In this document: piece by piece, positions 9,001 to 17,123 of the stretch
Layout: each line of letters begins with the position of its first letter
Numbering within the stretch: the stretch's first letter is position 1
NCBI RefSeq assembly: GCF_019857205.1
Contig: NZ_JAHWXO010000001.1
Coordinates: forward strand, 372,001 to 436,000
From: Qipengyuania pacifica
GTDB lineage: Bacteria > Pseudomonadota > Alphaproteobacteria > Sphingomonadales > Sphingomonadaceae
Direction: 5' to 3'
Length of the DNA stretch: 64,000 bases
The notes under the pieces: model-generated
The model's database searches: none
The model's input: the letters and a program-made list of their open reading frames with translations, nothing else
What the model was told of the DNA's origin: nothing
Translations under genes and position numbers: made by a program

Positions 9001-10768
9001 AGGAACGGTCGATCAACGCCTTGGGATCGGCGCCCGGTTTCAGATCGAGCAGGAAATCGTGAATCGTACCAAGACGGCCCTCGTCCAGCACGGTGGGCAT
9101 TTCGGATTGAACGTAAAATCCGAAATCCTCCAGCGCAGGAACGCCTTCCGATAGCGGCAGGCTGCCTTCGGATTGATACAGCTTCAGGCGCAGCGTGCCC
9201 TTGTCTTCAGCCTCGCCGAAGCACAACCGGGCGCCGCGCACGATTTCCTCGCTTTCCACGCTGGCCCCAAGGTCATGCAGGCGAGCGATATCGAGCGCGG
9301 CTTCGTGCGGACCGAAGCGGCCGCGGAAACCGGTGGGAAAATGTTCGGCGAAACGCAGGGCAAGGCCAGCCGCGCGGGTCGGATCCTCGAGCGCGCCGAG
9401 TTCGGCTTCCACAGCCTCGCTCCAACCGCGCAGGAGGGTCTGCATCTGCTCTTCGAGCTTCGCTTCGTCGGGCGCTTCTATGCCGTCACGGATGTCGAAC
9501 ACGAAGCGGATCGTGGCGAGATTTCCGCCTTCCACCTCGAGGCTCCAATCGAGCAGCCGCGCCGCGGCGGCCTCTTCCAGCAGAGCCTGGATTTCGAGGC
9601 GAACCTGTGTGGCCACCATGTCGCGCGGCAACCAGACGAAGGCGAAAAGGTGGCGGGCCAGCGGGGCCTCGACCAGAGCGAGACGCGGGCGCGGCCGATC
9701 GACAAGGCTCATCATCGTCGTTGCGACACGTTCGACATCCTCTTCGGAGAACCCGATGAGGAGATCGTGAGGAAGCGTTGTCAGGGCATGAACCAGCGCC
9801 TTGCCGGCATGCCCGGTCTCGTCGAAGCCATGGCGTTCGCGCAGCGCATCGAGCTGACGGCGCAGGCGTGGAACGCTGCGGGGCGGTGCGGCCAGTGCGG
9901 CGCTTGTCCAAACCCCGGCGTGAACCGAAAGGGCCACGACCTTGCCGCCTTCTTCGACCGGCACGATAAACAGATCCAGCGGCACGCGGCGGTGCACATT
10001 GCTCAGGTGATTGGCCTTGATGATGAGCAGCTTGCGCCCATCCTTGCCCTTGTCGAACCAGTCGAACGCGCGCTCGAACGATGCCTGGGCCAGCAATTCT
10101 TTCGCGCTCTTGCGGCAAATACCGCGAGCATCCTGCTGGCTGCCATCGCGCATCTGGATGACATGGCCGAGCTGGGTCAGCATCCCCGAATTCAACCATT
10201 CGAGAAGCTCTGCACCTTCTTCATCGCTCTCGCGGATGCGTGCGGCGTCTGCGGACATGGCCTCCTGCACGTCGGCCCAGTCGGTAACGGCAGCCCGGAC
10301 GTCGGCGAGCGTTTCCTTGAGGCTTTCCTGAAGCTGGCGGCGGGTCTTGGCGTCGACGCGCGCGGCTTCGATGTAGATCATCGATTCCCAATAGGCATCT
10401 TCCGGATCGCCGTCGGGAATGCCGGTAAGCAATCCCTTTTTGTCCCGTTCGACGGGAATGACGGGATGGACGAGCCGGTCGATCGAGAGGCCAAGCGCCG
10501 CGATGGAGGCGGCCACCGAATCTACGAGGAAGGGCATGTCGTCATTCACGATGGCAATGCGGGTCAGGCGACGTTCGTCGCTCACGCTTTCGATCGCCAT
10601 GGAAGATCGGCCCAGAGTTCGGTCCGCTGCCAGCGCACCCACGAATGCGGCGGCATCGGCGAGGCGCGCCTTTTCGAAAGGGGTATCGCCGCTCAACAGC
10701 GAAAGCCGCATCCTTTCGGTAATGGCGTTTTGAAGCTTTCCGGGAAGTGCTGCAGTCTTCGAACCCAT
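6080..10768 (-). CDS. gdhB: NAD-specific glutamate dehydrogenase, large (about 180 kDa) type
   Basis: A 1562-residue cytoplasmic enzyme interconverting glutamate and 2-oxoglutarate plus ammonium, usually in the catabolic direction. The length and the catalytic block RGGLRWSDRRDDFRTE followed by PTGAKGGF are diagnostic of the GDH180 class. A long N-terminal region (ACT-like and regulatory in the family) precedes the catalytic core, and a long C-terminal region follows. AAGGAG lies upstream of the ATG. It is transcribed alone; the 179-bp upstream gap must hold its promoter. With gltBD and glnE in the same window, much of the glutamate node is represented. Confidence 0.95.
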   Translation of the reverse strand: MGSKTAALPGKLQNAITERMRLSLLSGDTPFEKARLADAAAFVGALAADRTLGRSSMAIESVSDERRLTRIAIVNDDMPFLVDSVAASIAALGLSIDRLVHPVIPVERDKKGLLTGIPDGDPEDAYWESMIYIEAARVDAKTRRQLQESLKETLADVRAAVTDWADVQEAMSADAARIRESDEEGAELLEWLNSGMLTQLGHVIQMRDGSQQDARGICRKSAKELLAQASFERAFDWFDKGKDGRKLLIIKANHLSNVHRRVPLDLFIVPVEEGGKVVALSVHAGVWTSAALAAPPRSVPRLRRQLDALRERHGFDETGHAGKALVHALTTLPHDLLIGFSEEDVERVATTMMSLVDRPRPRLALVEAPLARHLFAFVWLPRDMVATQVRLEIQALLEEAAAARLLDWSLEVEGGNLATIRFVFDIRDGIEAPDEAKLEEQMQTLLRGWSEAVEAELGALEDPTRAAGLALRFAEHFPTGFRGRFGPHEAALDIARLHDLGASVESEEIVRGARLCFGEAEDKGTLRLKLYQSEGSLPLSEGVPALEDFGFYVQSEMPTVLDEGRLGTIHDFLLDLKPGADPKALIDRSSAIEEAIAAVLNAEAENDPFNRLVPEAGLSAREANWLRAFYRYLRQVGMSFTIYTVVDALAAAPDVTRALVALFTARHDPEFGNARDEAIAEARAAIKRGLSKVKAINDDRLLRLYNSLIDAILRTNAFAPAAHEALAFKIDSAKVPNLPKPVPYREIFVYSRRVEGIHLRSGPVARGGLRWSDRRDDFRTEILGLMKAQRVKNAVIVPTGAKGGFYPKQLPNPAIDREAWAAEGRGSYETFIRTLLSVTDNIVDDKVVHPEHVVITDGEDPYFVVAADKGTATFSDIANAIAESRDFWLDDAFASGGSKGYDHKAMGITARGAWVSVQRHFREMGIDVQNESIEVVGCGDMSGDVFGNGMLLSKAIKLVAAFDHRHIFLDPDPDPAASWKERQRLFALPRSSWEDYDRSLISKGGGVFPRDTKSIKLSKVMQAKLGIDQSAIEPEALISAILKAPVDLIWFGGIGTYIKASQENNVQVGDPANDALRVDAADVKAKVIGEGANLGITQAARIEFSLHGGRCNTDFIDNSAGVDCSDNEVNIKIALAAAKRSGKLSEPKRVALLESMTDEVAEIVLEDNRLQALALSIAEQGGAGAVPPQLRLIEALEDRGALDRQTEGLASSEALGRRTSEGMGLTRPELAVLLSSTKLVLQEAIEQSSLPDDPSVADLLLDYFPSAMRKKFKAQIEGHQLRREIIATALANRFVNRMGFVHPFELSEEEGVGLADVTAAFIVADRLFSASELWAELETAAMPEDVRIYLFRHMAGALRSQMADLIRVGASTIPPGELITSLQDRVKRLMTGSEELLTDASIRQSNKLRAEFVDMGAPDKLAARVTHLYDLDGAVGLASLSRSAEIDVRELTAAFTDLGERIGLDWAQSTSAMMNPSDVWERLLVAGLSRDFQQMRLEFLRRLSRRKDAKKDPVGTVAIWAEEHAAAIRQFRTMVGRAQAQGEVAPATLAQVASMARNLLAR

Positions 10769-10947
10769 GAGGGGCCTCTCTCCTTGCGGCGCATGATCAT
10801 TTCGGCGCCGGGAAATATCCGAGTCGTGCGCGCCACGACCTGCGCGCCGCGCCTAGGCCGGTTGGAAACGGCTATCAAGGTGGCACAACGCAAATTTCGC
10901 AAACGTATGCGAGCATGACGCCGAACTGCCCCGCCGTTACGGCATGC

Positions 10948-11925
10948 CTAACTTCCGAGCGCGTCCATTGCGAGCTCGAGCGAACGGTTGCGCGCTTGCG
11001 GATCGTACATGCTACCGCCGAATATAATCTCGTCGGCCCCTGTACGGTCGATAAAGGCGCGAACCGTGTCGGCCGCCTGTTGCGGAGTTCCGGTCGCACT
11101 CGCCTGGCCGACATGGGCCAGCATCGCCTGGGCCTGCGACGGAAGGCTGCCACGATAATCGCGGACGGGCGGCGGAAGCTTGCCCGGTTTGCCCGTGCGC
11201 AGCGATACGAACGCCTGCAATTGCGAACTGGCGAGGTATTCCGCCTCGTCCTGCGTATCGGCGACGAACAGGTTCATCGCAGCCATGACATGCGGCTTTT
11301 CCCATGCCTCGGACGGCTGGAAATCGCGCCGATAAAGCTCGAGCGCCCCATCGAGATGATCCGGGGCGAAATGGCTGGCAAAAGCGTAAGGCATGCCCAG
11401 CTTCGCGGCGAGTTGCGCGCCGAACAGGCTCGATCCCAGCATCCAGAATTCGGGTTTCGCGCCCAGTCCGGGGGTGGGGTGAATTGTCGTTTCGCCCGCC
11501 ATGAACGCCATGAGCTCCACCACGTCCTGCGGAAACATTTCGGCAGCCCGGTGAAGATCCTTCCGCAACGCGCGCTGCAGTTCAGGCCCCGCGCCCGGGG
11601 CACGGCCGAGACCTAAATCAATACGGCCCGGAAACAATGCATCGAGCGTTCCGAACTGTTCGGCGATCTGGAACGGCGTGTGATTGGGCAGCATGATGCC
11701 GCCCGATCCGATACGGATGGTCGACGTCGCATTGCCGATATGCGCGAGAACCACGGATGTCGCCCCGCCCGCGATGCCTTCCATGGCGTGGTGTTCGGCC
11801 ACCCAGAAACGCTTGCAACCCACTTTTTCCGCCGTTCTGGCAAGCGTCGTGGCGGCGTCGAACGCCTCTCCCAATGTGCCGCCCTGGCGGACCGGGACGA
11901 GGTCGAGAATAGAAAAATCGGTCAC
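10948..11925 (-). CDS. LLM-class (luciferase-like) flavin-dependent oxidoreductase
   Basis: A 325-residue bacterial-luciferase-fold protein of the FMN/F420 monooxygenase superfamily. It has the N-terminal hallmark LDLVPVRQG, then RFWVAEHHAMEGIA, GSGGIMLPNHTPFQIAEQFGTLDALFPGRIDLGLGRAPG and a C-terminal barrel. These motifs match the group commonly annotated as MsnO8-like LLM oxidoreductases. The substrate is unknown. Its ATG overlaps the stop of the upstream TPR gene (ATGA), making it the last gene of a tightly packed minus-strand run. Confidence 0.88.
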   Translation of the reverse strand: MTDFSILDLVPVRQGGTLGEAFDAATTLARTAEKVGCKRFWVAEHHAMEGIAGGATSVVLAHIGNATSTIRIGSGGIMLPNHTPFQIAEQFGTLDALFPGRIDLGLGRAPGAGPELQRALRKDLHRAAEMFPQDVVELMAFMAGETTIHPTPGLGAKPEFWMLGSSLFGAQLAAKLGMPYAFASHFAPDHLDGALELYRRDFQPSEAWEKPHVMAAMNLFVADTQDEAEYLASSQLQAFVSLRTGKPGKLPPPVRDYRGSLPSQAQAMLAHVGQASATGTPQQAADTVRAFIDRTGADEIIFGGSMYDPQARNRSLELAMDALGS

Positions 11926-12761
11926 GGTTTCAGTTGCTCCAGATAGGCGCGGGCACGCGTGGCTTCATCGCTCTCGGGCGCGACCAGGAGGACGGAATCG
12001 AAACTGCGGCGGGCCTCTTCTTCCCTGCCCGATAGCGCGGCGATCACGCCTGCTTCCAGGCCAACCGCGGGGTCCTGCGGGGCAAGCGTGGCGGCTTGAG
12101 CAATCTGCTCCTGCGCCTCTCCCAAGCGTTCGAGGCGGCGCGAAAGGGTAGCCGAAAGCAGCCAGGCGCGGGCATTGGCCGGATCGCTGGTTCGCGCTTC
12201 TGCCAGGGCTTTCGCCGCTTCGTCGTTGCGACCCAATGCAACGAGCGCCCGAGCACGGTCGACCGAAACGCTGGCCGAAAGTACGGTATCGCCTGCATCT
12301 GCAGCATAGCTGACTGCCCGACCGAACGCGAGTTCGCCAATGGCCGGTTTGCCCTGAGCCATGGCCGCATTGCCAGACATGGCCGAAAGCCGTGCCTGAT
12401 AGGCCGGTGCGCCGTCCGGAACTTCCCCGGCAGCCAGATCGAAGGCCTGCTGCGCCCCTTCAAAGTCGTCCAGTCTTACAAGCGCCAGACCCAGGCAATG
12501 AGCCGACTGGGCGAGCTCAAGCTGGGTTTCGGCGGTTTCGCGCCATTTCTGCGCCATGTCGCTGGCCGCCTCGGCATCTTCGGCCGCCATCGTCACGCAT
12601 TCAGCAAGCTTTCCGCTAGCCGCATGGGCGGTCGCGGGCGCATTTTCCGCATGTGTCTGGCGCGCTCGTTCGCGCGTTTCGTCCGGAATGTCGGGAAATG
12701 TGGTGCTGGTGGGTGCAGGGCCGACCTGCATGAGCAGCAAGGCAAGGGCAGAGGCAATCAT
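11922..12761 (-). CDS. Exported tetratricopeptide-repeat protein
   Basis: A 279-residue protein with a short hydrophobic N-terminus (IASALALLLMQVGPAP) that probably acts as a signal or anchor. TPR-like helical repeats follow, including ALVRLDDFEGAQQAFDLA, ARALVALGRNDEAAKALAEA and QIAQAATLAPQDPAVGLEAG. It is likely periplasmic. The start is set by the ATGA overlap with the upstream hydrolase gene, and its own stop overlaps the downstream oxidoreductase start. No enzymatic motif is seen; TPR proteins usually act as scaffolds. The specific role is unknown. Confidence 0.75.
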   Translation of the reverse strand: MIASALALLLMQVGPAPTSTTFPDIPDETRERARQTHAENAPATAHAASGKLAECVTMAAEDAEAASDMAQKWRETAETQLELAQSAHCLGLALVRLDDFEGAQQAFDLAAGEVPDGAPAYQARLSAMSGNAAMAQGKPAIGELAFGRAVSYAADAGDTVLSASVSVDRARALVALGRNDEAAKALAEARTSDPANARAWLLSATLSRRLERLGEAQEQIAQAATLAPQDPAVGLEAGVIAALSGREEEARRSFDSVLLVAPESDEATRARAYLEQLKP

Positions 12762-13501
12762 GAAGGGCCTTTCAAAAGCGCTTCGACCGTTTGCAATATC
12801 AGGGCGATGTCCTGATCGCGCGACAGCCGGTGATCGCCGTCCTTTATCAAGGTGACCTGTATGTCGTCCGAACGGAGCGCTTCGGCAAGACGTGTGCTGA
12901 TATCCCACGGCACATCGTCATCTCTCTGACCGTGGATCAGCCGAACGGGCGCTTCGATGGGTATTTCGCTGCCCAGCAGCAATTGCGACTGTCCATCGGC
13001 GAAGAAGCCCGGATGCGTCGGCGTCGGTTCGGGGCCATAGGGATTGTCGTCATAGACGGTCTCGCCTGCTGCGAGCTTGTCCTTGTCCGTATCGGAACGG
13101 CCCCATTCGGTGAAATCGGGTGCAGGAGCAATTCCGACCAAGCCTGCCAGCCTGTCGCCCAGTTCCATGCCGGCGAGCAGCATCAGCCAGCCGCCCATCG
13201 ACGATCCGACGATCACGACCTGTCCTTCGATTTTCGCGTCGATCAGCGCTAGGATCTCCTCTCGCCACCTCGACAGGGTTCCGTCAGCAAAGCTGCCACC
13301 GCTCTGACCGCACCCGGAATAATCGAACAGCAGACAGGCCCGGCCCTGCTGACGGGCCCAGTCGAACATGGCGGTAGCCTTGCCGCCTGCCATGTCGGAC
13401 ATGTAGCCGGGCAGGAAGACCAGAGCGGGGCCCATCCCACGGATATGGCGATAGGCGATGCGTCGCCCGTCGGGCATGGTGAACTGCTTGGTGTCGAACA
13501 T
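12758..13501 (-). CDS. Alpha/beta hydrolase (ABHD10-like esterase/thioesterase)
   Basis: A 247-residue serine hydrolase. Seen: an oxyanion region FLPGYMSD, DYSGCGQSGG, the nucleophile elbow GSSMGG (Ser101), an acid in LIHGQRDDDVPWD (around Asp194-196) and His224 in DGDHRLS. The overall pattern resembles ABHD10-type acyl-protein thioesterases or esterases. The ATG giving MFDTKQF is preferred because the family starts there; it lacks a clear ribosome site. It sits mid-way in the minus-strand cluster and overlaps the downstream TPR gene by four bases. Confidence 0.82.
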   Translation of the reverse strand: MFDTKQFTMPDGRRIAYRHIRGMGPALVFLPGYMSDMAGGKATAMFDWARQQGRACLLFDYSGCGQSGGSFADGTLSRWREEILALIDAKIEGQVVIVGSSMGGWLMLLAGMELGDRLAGLVGIAPAPDFTEWGRSDTDKDKLAAGETVYDDNPYGPEPTPTHPGFFADGQSQLLLGSEIPIEAPVRLIHGQRDDDVPWDISTRLAEALRSDDIQVTLIKDGDHRLSRDQDIALILQTVEALLKGPS

Positions 13502-13542
13502 GGCGGGCGATGTCGGCCCGCAACCTGTCGATTGCAAGTCTT

Positions 13543-14619
13543 TCAGAAGAACTCGAATTCCTCGACGTCCGGGTCGTCTGCACACATGGTCTTCAGCGCT
13601 TCGAACTCATCATCGGTAATGGCAGGCGGGTAAGCCGTTCTTCCGGCCGCCGCGTCACGATAGGCTTTCGCGCGCTCGTTCGACGAAGGATGGCTGGCTA
13701 TCCAGCCGAGCAGGGCAGAAGAGTTATCCTCTCCGCCATGCTCTTTGGCCATACGCTCGAAGAAACTGGCTGCACCCAAAGGGGATATGTCGCTCTGCGC
13801 CATGCGTGCTCGCGCATAATCGTCGGCTTCGCGTTCGGCATCGCGCGAATAGCCCATCGACGCCAGCCCGACCGCCCCATTGGTGAGCCCCGAATCCGCG
13901 CCTGCGAGTAGAACAGACAGACCGAACTGCCTGAGCAGCGCCGTCATGACATGCCGTTCGCGTACATGGCCGACTTCGTGGGCCAAGACGCCCGCAAGTT
14001 CCTCCGGAGATTCGGCCTGCTGGACCAGGCCATCGAAGAGCAGTACCTGCCCCCCTGGCAATGCTATCGCATTGACCATGTCCATGTTCGCGATCCCGGC
14101 TCGGACCTTCTCTCGTGCCGGATCGACTTTCCCCAACAGTTTGGCGAGGGCGGCATCACCTTCGGGGGTATGGCATATCCGGCCGCCGAAATCGCCGACC
14201 ATCGCCTCGCCGATGTTGCGCTCCCAGCTGGCCGGAATGCGCGGGCCGAGCCAGTCTGGTGCAGTCATGAACAAAGCCACGGCGGCCACGCTCACGGCAC
14301 TGAAAATCGCGGCGGCTTTGCCAAGACCCAGCTTGTCTACCCACGCCCCGTATTCGCTCTTCCCCGGAAGCTGCGAGGCGAGGCCCGGCGGCAGGTCGTT
14401 TGGCAGAAATAGGCGAAAATCGGGGACGCTCTCGCTGCGATAGAGGGTGCGGTCCGTGCGTGTCTCGCCAAACCGCAGATCGGCTGCGTTCAGTTCGACG
14501 CGGGAGCTACTTGCCTGAAGCGACAGGCCGCCCCGACCATCCCACCGCAGCACCCCCGAATGCCGCAGCGCATTCGTGCCGTCGTACCATTCGGCAGGAA
14601 CTTCGAAGGCATCATCCAT
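13543..14619 (-). CDS. M48-family zinc metalloprotease, membrane-anchored
   Basis: A 358-residue protein. The N-terminal 60 residues form a small beta-rich domain (WYDGTNALRHSGVLRWDG) of the type found before some M48 peptidases. One transmembrane helix spans roughly 101-119. The peptidase domain has the zinc motif HEVGH (214-218) and the downstream glutamate in SRDAEREADDYA. The family degrades or processes envelope proteins. The start lies five bases after the stop of the DUF898 gene; this membrane protein plus protease pairing suggests a joint envelope function. The active site is intact. Confidence 0.86.
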   Translation of the reverse strand: MDDAFEVPAEWYDGTNALRHSGVLRWDGRGGLSLQASSSRVELNAADLRFGETRTDRTLYRSESVPDFRLFLPNDLPPGLASQLPGKSEYGAWVDKLGLGKAAAIFSAVSVAAVALFMTAPDWLGPRIPASWERNIGEAMVGDFGGRICHTPEGDAALAKLLGKVDPAREKVRAGIANMDMVNAIALPGGQVLLFDGLVQQAESPEELAGVLAHEVGHVRERHVMTALLRQFGLSVLLAGADSGLTNGAVGLASMGYSRDAEREADDYARARMAQSDISPLGAASFFERMAKEHGGEDNSSALLGWIASHPSSNERAKAYRDAAAGRTAYPPAITDDEFEALKTMCADDPDVEEFEFF

Positions 14620-14623
14620 CAGT

Positions 14624-15715
14624 TCAGATCGCGCCCATGTCGAAAGCGTCGAGCAGGCCTTCGCCATGCTTGGCGGTCCTGGTTTGCGACTGGGTCAGCT
14701 CGTCGAGGAGTATTTCTCCGCCGGCCTCGAGATGCGTCATGAAGAATTTCCAGTGGCGATAGGATAGGAAAACGAAGCCCAGGCCCAGCGTGAAAACAAC
14801 CAGCAGCGCATCGCCGATGAGCAGCTTGACCCAATCCATGGTCGATGCCTCGAAACTGAAATGAAGCGAGCGCCACCGTGTTGCCCCCACCACTTCGCGA
14901 TAGAATTTCGCATAGAACGCAACCGCGATCAGGCCGAGGCCGAGATAGAAGAACAGCACGATGCCGATGATCCCGACTATGCCGCCGATGGCCCTCCCAT
15001 TGTCGCCGCCGATTCCATAACCGGCAAGCATGCCCATGCCGCCCATGATGAGCATTCCGACGAACATCACGAACGGTGCCAGATAAAACAGCAGGAAACG
15101 CGCGAAGACCCCGCCCGCTTCCGCGTCGGCCTCGAAGGCGAACGGTCCGAAGCTCATCTTGCTCCAGCGCTCGTTCCAGAGGCTTGTCATCGACCAGGGG
15201 ATGAGCAGGCCGAGCGGAAGCCAGCCGACCATCGTCTTCCACATGTAGGACAGGCCGAAAAGGAAACCGCCGCTGTCGCTCCCGCCACGTATGCTGCGCC
15301 AGCGGGTCCGCGACAGGCGATAACGAAGTGCGCGGAAGCGGGCGACCCCGCCCAGATAGAAAATCGATATGAGCGCGATTGCCCCGAGTCCGGCGCCGAT
15401 GGCTTCGTATCCGCGAGCGATCAGTGCCTGTGCCACGAAGCTCAACCCGAAATAGGGCAGGCCGAACAGCAGGATGACCATCACGAAGCCGAGCAACAGT
15501 TCCATGCCGGTGCCGGCCCATTCGAGGTGCTCATCGACGAAGCGCGTCCGCGACCACAGATAACGGCGTTCGCGGGCAGTCGCCCAGAACCGGTAAATGC
15601 CCAGCGTCACGATGGTCAGCAGAAGGTTGGGCAGCGCAATCCGCGCGAAATCCTTCCAGTTACCTTCGAAAACGAAGGCGCTGTCACTGCCTTCCATGTC
15701 CTGCGACCCCTGCAT
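14624..15715 (-). CDS. YjgN/DUF898 family multi-pass membrane protein
   Basis: A 363-residue inner-membrane protein. It has an N-terminal FVFEGNWKDFARIALPNLLLTIVTLGIYRFWA block, which recurs in variant form late in the protein as LHFSFEASTMDWVKLLIGDALLVVFTLGLG. This is the internal duplication typical of DUF898. About eight membrane segments are visible. Function in the family is unknown. ATG at 15715 was chosen over an upstream TTG because GGAGG lies at proper spacing. That GGAGG is part of a long hairpin, which may control translation. Confidence 0.85.
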   Translation of the reverse strand: MQGSQDMEGSDSAFVFEGNWKDFARIALPNLLLTIVTLGIYRFWATARERRYLWSRTRFVDEHLEWAGTGMELLLGFVMVILLFGLPYFGLSFVAQALIARGYEAIGAGLGAIALISIFYLGGVARFRALRYRLSRTRWRSIRGGSDSGGFLFGLSYMWKTMVGWLPLGLLIPWSMTSLWNERWSKMSFGPFAFEADAEAGGVFARFLLFYLAPFVMFVGMLIMGGMGMLAGYGIGGDNGRAIGGIVGIIGIVLFFYLGLGLIAVAFYAKFYREVVGATRWRSLHFSFEASTMDWVKLLIGDALLVVFTLGLGFVFLSYRHWKFFMTHLEAGGEILLDELTQSQTRTAKHGEGLLDAFDMGAI

Positions 15716-15724
15716 AATCAATGA

Positions 15725-15758
15725 CCTCCGATCCCCACCGCGTGGTCGGGGATCGGAG
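15725..15758 (-). promoter_or_regulatory. Long hairpin sequestering the DUF898 Shine-Dalgarno
   Basis: CTCCGATCCCC and GGGGATCGGAG form a perfect 11-bp stem. Inside it, ACC/GGT can pair further with one bulged C. Read on the minus strand, the 3' arm ends in GGAG, four of the five bases of the GGAGG ribosome site for the next gene. No T-run follows, so an ordinary intrinsic terminator is less likely than a translation-control or mRNA-stability hairpin between the XRE gene and the DUF898 gene. Confidence 0.55.
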
Positions 15759-15766
15759 AGCCAGTG

Positions 15767-15976
15767 TCAATCGGCGCGCGGTTCTTCTTCACGCAGGAAG
15801 ATTTCCTCGATCGTCATGTCGAAGATGTCGGCAATACGAAAGGCCAGCGGCAGAGATGGGTCGTAGCGTCCGGTTTCGATGGCGTTGACGCTTTGGCGCG
15901 ACACTTCCAGTCGCGCCGCGAGATCCTGCTGGCTCCAGTCCCGCTCGGCGCGCAGGACCTTGAGGCGGTTCTTCAT
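15767..15976 (-). CDS. XRE-family helix-turn-helix regulator, small
   Basis: A 69-residue protein that is essentially one Cro/CI-type HTH domain: NRLKVLRAERDWSQQDLAARL, then SRQSVNAIETGRYDPSLPLA, then a C-terminal dimerisation segment FDMTIEEIFL. It belongs to the short YgzD-like group found next to small membrane proteins. The start is set by an ATGA overlap with the upstream membrane-protein gene. It probably represses its own operon through the dyad about 1 kb upstream, in front of the first gene (inference). Confidence 0.88.
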   Translation of the reverse strand: MKNRLKVLRAERDWSQQDLAARLEVSRQSVNAIETGRYDPSLPLAFRIADIFDMTIEEIFLREEEPRAD

Positions 15977-16569
15977 GCGTCGCGCACCTTTTGCCAAAGC
16001 TGTGCGAAGCCCAGGCCGATGGCCCAGACTGGCAAGACCCACCACGCCCAGACATGCGGCACCAGTTCGAACATTTCCAGGAAGCCCCAGAAGATGCCCA
16101 GCGCCAGCACAAAGCCAAGTGCAATCAGGGCAGCCATGATCGTGCGGTGCCGGAGATACTCATCCTGCTCTTCGGCAAGGTAGCGGGCCATCGCCCAGAT
16201 CACGCCGAAAGTGGGCAGGGTGGGCAATAGCGAGATTGCGAACACGACCGGACGGGACAATTCGTAGTTGTCCCACAGGGTGACCGCGATGCCCAGTCCG
16301 AGCGCATAGCCGAAGCTGCTGACCAGCACACGACGATTATAGTCCACCATCGCCTTGCTCGCACAGCCGGCTGTTCGCTGCCGCGCGATCGGAATCAGCA
16401 GGCCGGTGGCCAGTGCAAGCAGGATAAAGCCTGTCGGCCCGTTAATTGCATCGGTGAGCTTGAGAGTGCCAACTATCCCCATGGCGACCAGATAGAGCAC
16501 AACCCAAAGATAGGGAGAACGGCCCCGAGGCCGATCACTCGATGCTGCGCTCAAGACACGCTCTCGCAC
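15973..16569 (-). CDS. Hypothetical six-helix membrane protein in XRE cassette
   Basis: A 198-residue very hydrophobic protein with about six predicted membrane helices (for example YLWVVLYLVAMGIVG, FILLALATGLLIPIA, VVFAISLLPTLPTFG, MAALIALGFVLALGIFWG). A charged loop between helices carries the sequence RYLAEEQDEYLRHR. The start is GTG and overlaps the end of the preceding small gene by 19 bases. A second GTG four codons later is also possible. I do not recognise the family; the layout suggests a conserved unit with the XRE regulator and two small membrane proteins. Confidence 0.7.
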   Translation of the reverse strand: MRERVLSAASSDRPRGRSPYLWVVLYLVAMGIVGTLKLTDAINGPTGFILLALATGLLIPIARQRTAGCASKAMVDYNRRVLVSSFGYALGLGIAVTLWDNYELSRPVVFAISLLPTLPTFGVIWAMARYLAEEQDEYLRHRTIMAALIALGFVLALGIFWGFLEMFELVPHVWAWWVLPVWAIGLGFAQLWQKVRDA

Positions 16570-16727
16570 GAGCGGCCGCCGACCTTGCGCATGTGGGTCA
16601 AGGCAATGACGGCAAGGCCGATGGTGACGGTCAATGCGATACCGTCAGACACTTCGAGATGCACCATTAACATGGCGGCAGCTATGATCAGCGAACTATA
16701 GGCAAGGGCTATCCGGCGAACCTTCAT
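16551..16727 (-). CDS. Small two-helix membrane protein in XRE cassette
   Basis: A 58-residue protein with two hydrophobic stretches (ALAYSSLIIAAAMLMVHL and GIALTVTIGLAVIALTHM) and a short polar tail. The ATG has CTGGAG upstream. It is in the same orientation as its neighbours and overlaps the following gene. Function is unknown; it is called on codon pattern, ribosome site and gene packing. Confidence 0.6.
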   Translation of the reverse strand: MKVRRIALAYSSLIIAAAMLMVHLEVSDGIALTVTIGLAVIALTHMRKVGGRSCESVS

Positions 16728-16783
16728 GGTTGTGGTCTCCAGAACTGTAAGATTTCGAACGAATTGGAATCGGGCGGACCCGG

Positions 16784-16966
16784 TCACTGTTTCAGCGCGC
16801 ACACCCCACAATCGGTGTTGCCTCTACGACGGTTGAGTATCGCAAGCAGAGGGAGCGTGAATATGGCGAGAAAGGTCGACCAGTCCGGCAGTATGTCGAA
16901 AATGTTGAGCAAGGCGACACACAGAACCGCGGCGGCCCATAATAGATTGCGAACTCTGGGGTTCAT
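16784..16966 (-). CDS. Small two-helix membrane protein, first gene of XRE cassette
   Basis: A 60-residue protein: LLWAAAVLCVALLNIFDIL and STFLAIFTLPLLAIL are two hydrophobic helices, followed by RRR and a Cys-x2-Cys tail (CGVC). The strong ribosome site AAGGAGAG five bases before the ATG fixes this start over two upstream ATGs. It is the first gene after the dyad-bearing promoter region. Function is unknown. Confidence 0.65.
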   Translation of the reverse strand: MNPRVRNLLWAAAVLCVALLNIFDILPDWSTFLAIFTLPLLAILNRRRGNTDCGVCALKQ

Positions 16967-17018
16967 GACAACTCTCCTTTTCATCGTGTAAAGGCTATTT
17001 GTCATTATCATAGCACAG

Positions 17019-17036
17019 TGTCAAGTAGAGTTGACA
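17019..17036. promoter_or_regulatory. Dyad operator TGTCAA-N6-TTGACA in front of the XRE cassette
   Basis: A perfect 6+6 inverted repeat lies 52 bp upstream of the first cassette ATG. On the minus strand it contains TTGTCA and TTGACA as candidate -35 boxes; TATGAT follows 6 bp after the dyad. This gives non-ideal spacing, so the exact promoter is uncertain. A dyad of this size fits binding of a small dimeric XRE protein such as the one ending the operon (inference). Confidence 0.5.
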
Positions 17037-17123
17037 AAGTGACGCGTGACCTTTCCGCGCGTGGTTTTTGGCTTGTCATGATATGGCCATGAGGCGCAGG
17101 CAGACACGAGACGAGGAGATTTC

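Noticed and set aside
7256-9154. Long open frames opposite the glutamate dehydrogenase gene
   Set aside because: Shadows caused by high third-position GC; no start signal, domain or hydrophobic pattern.
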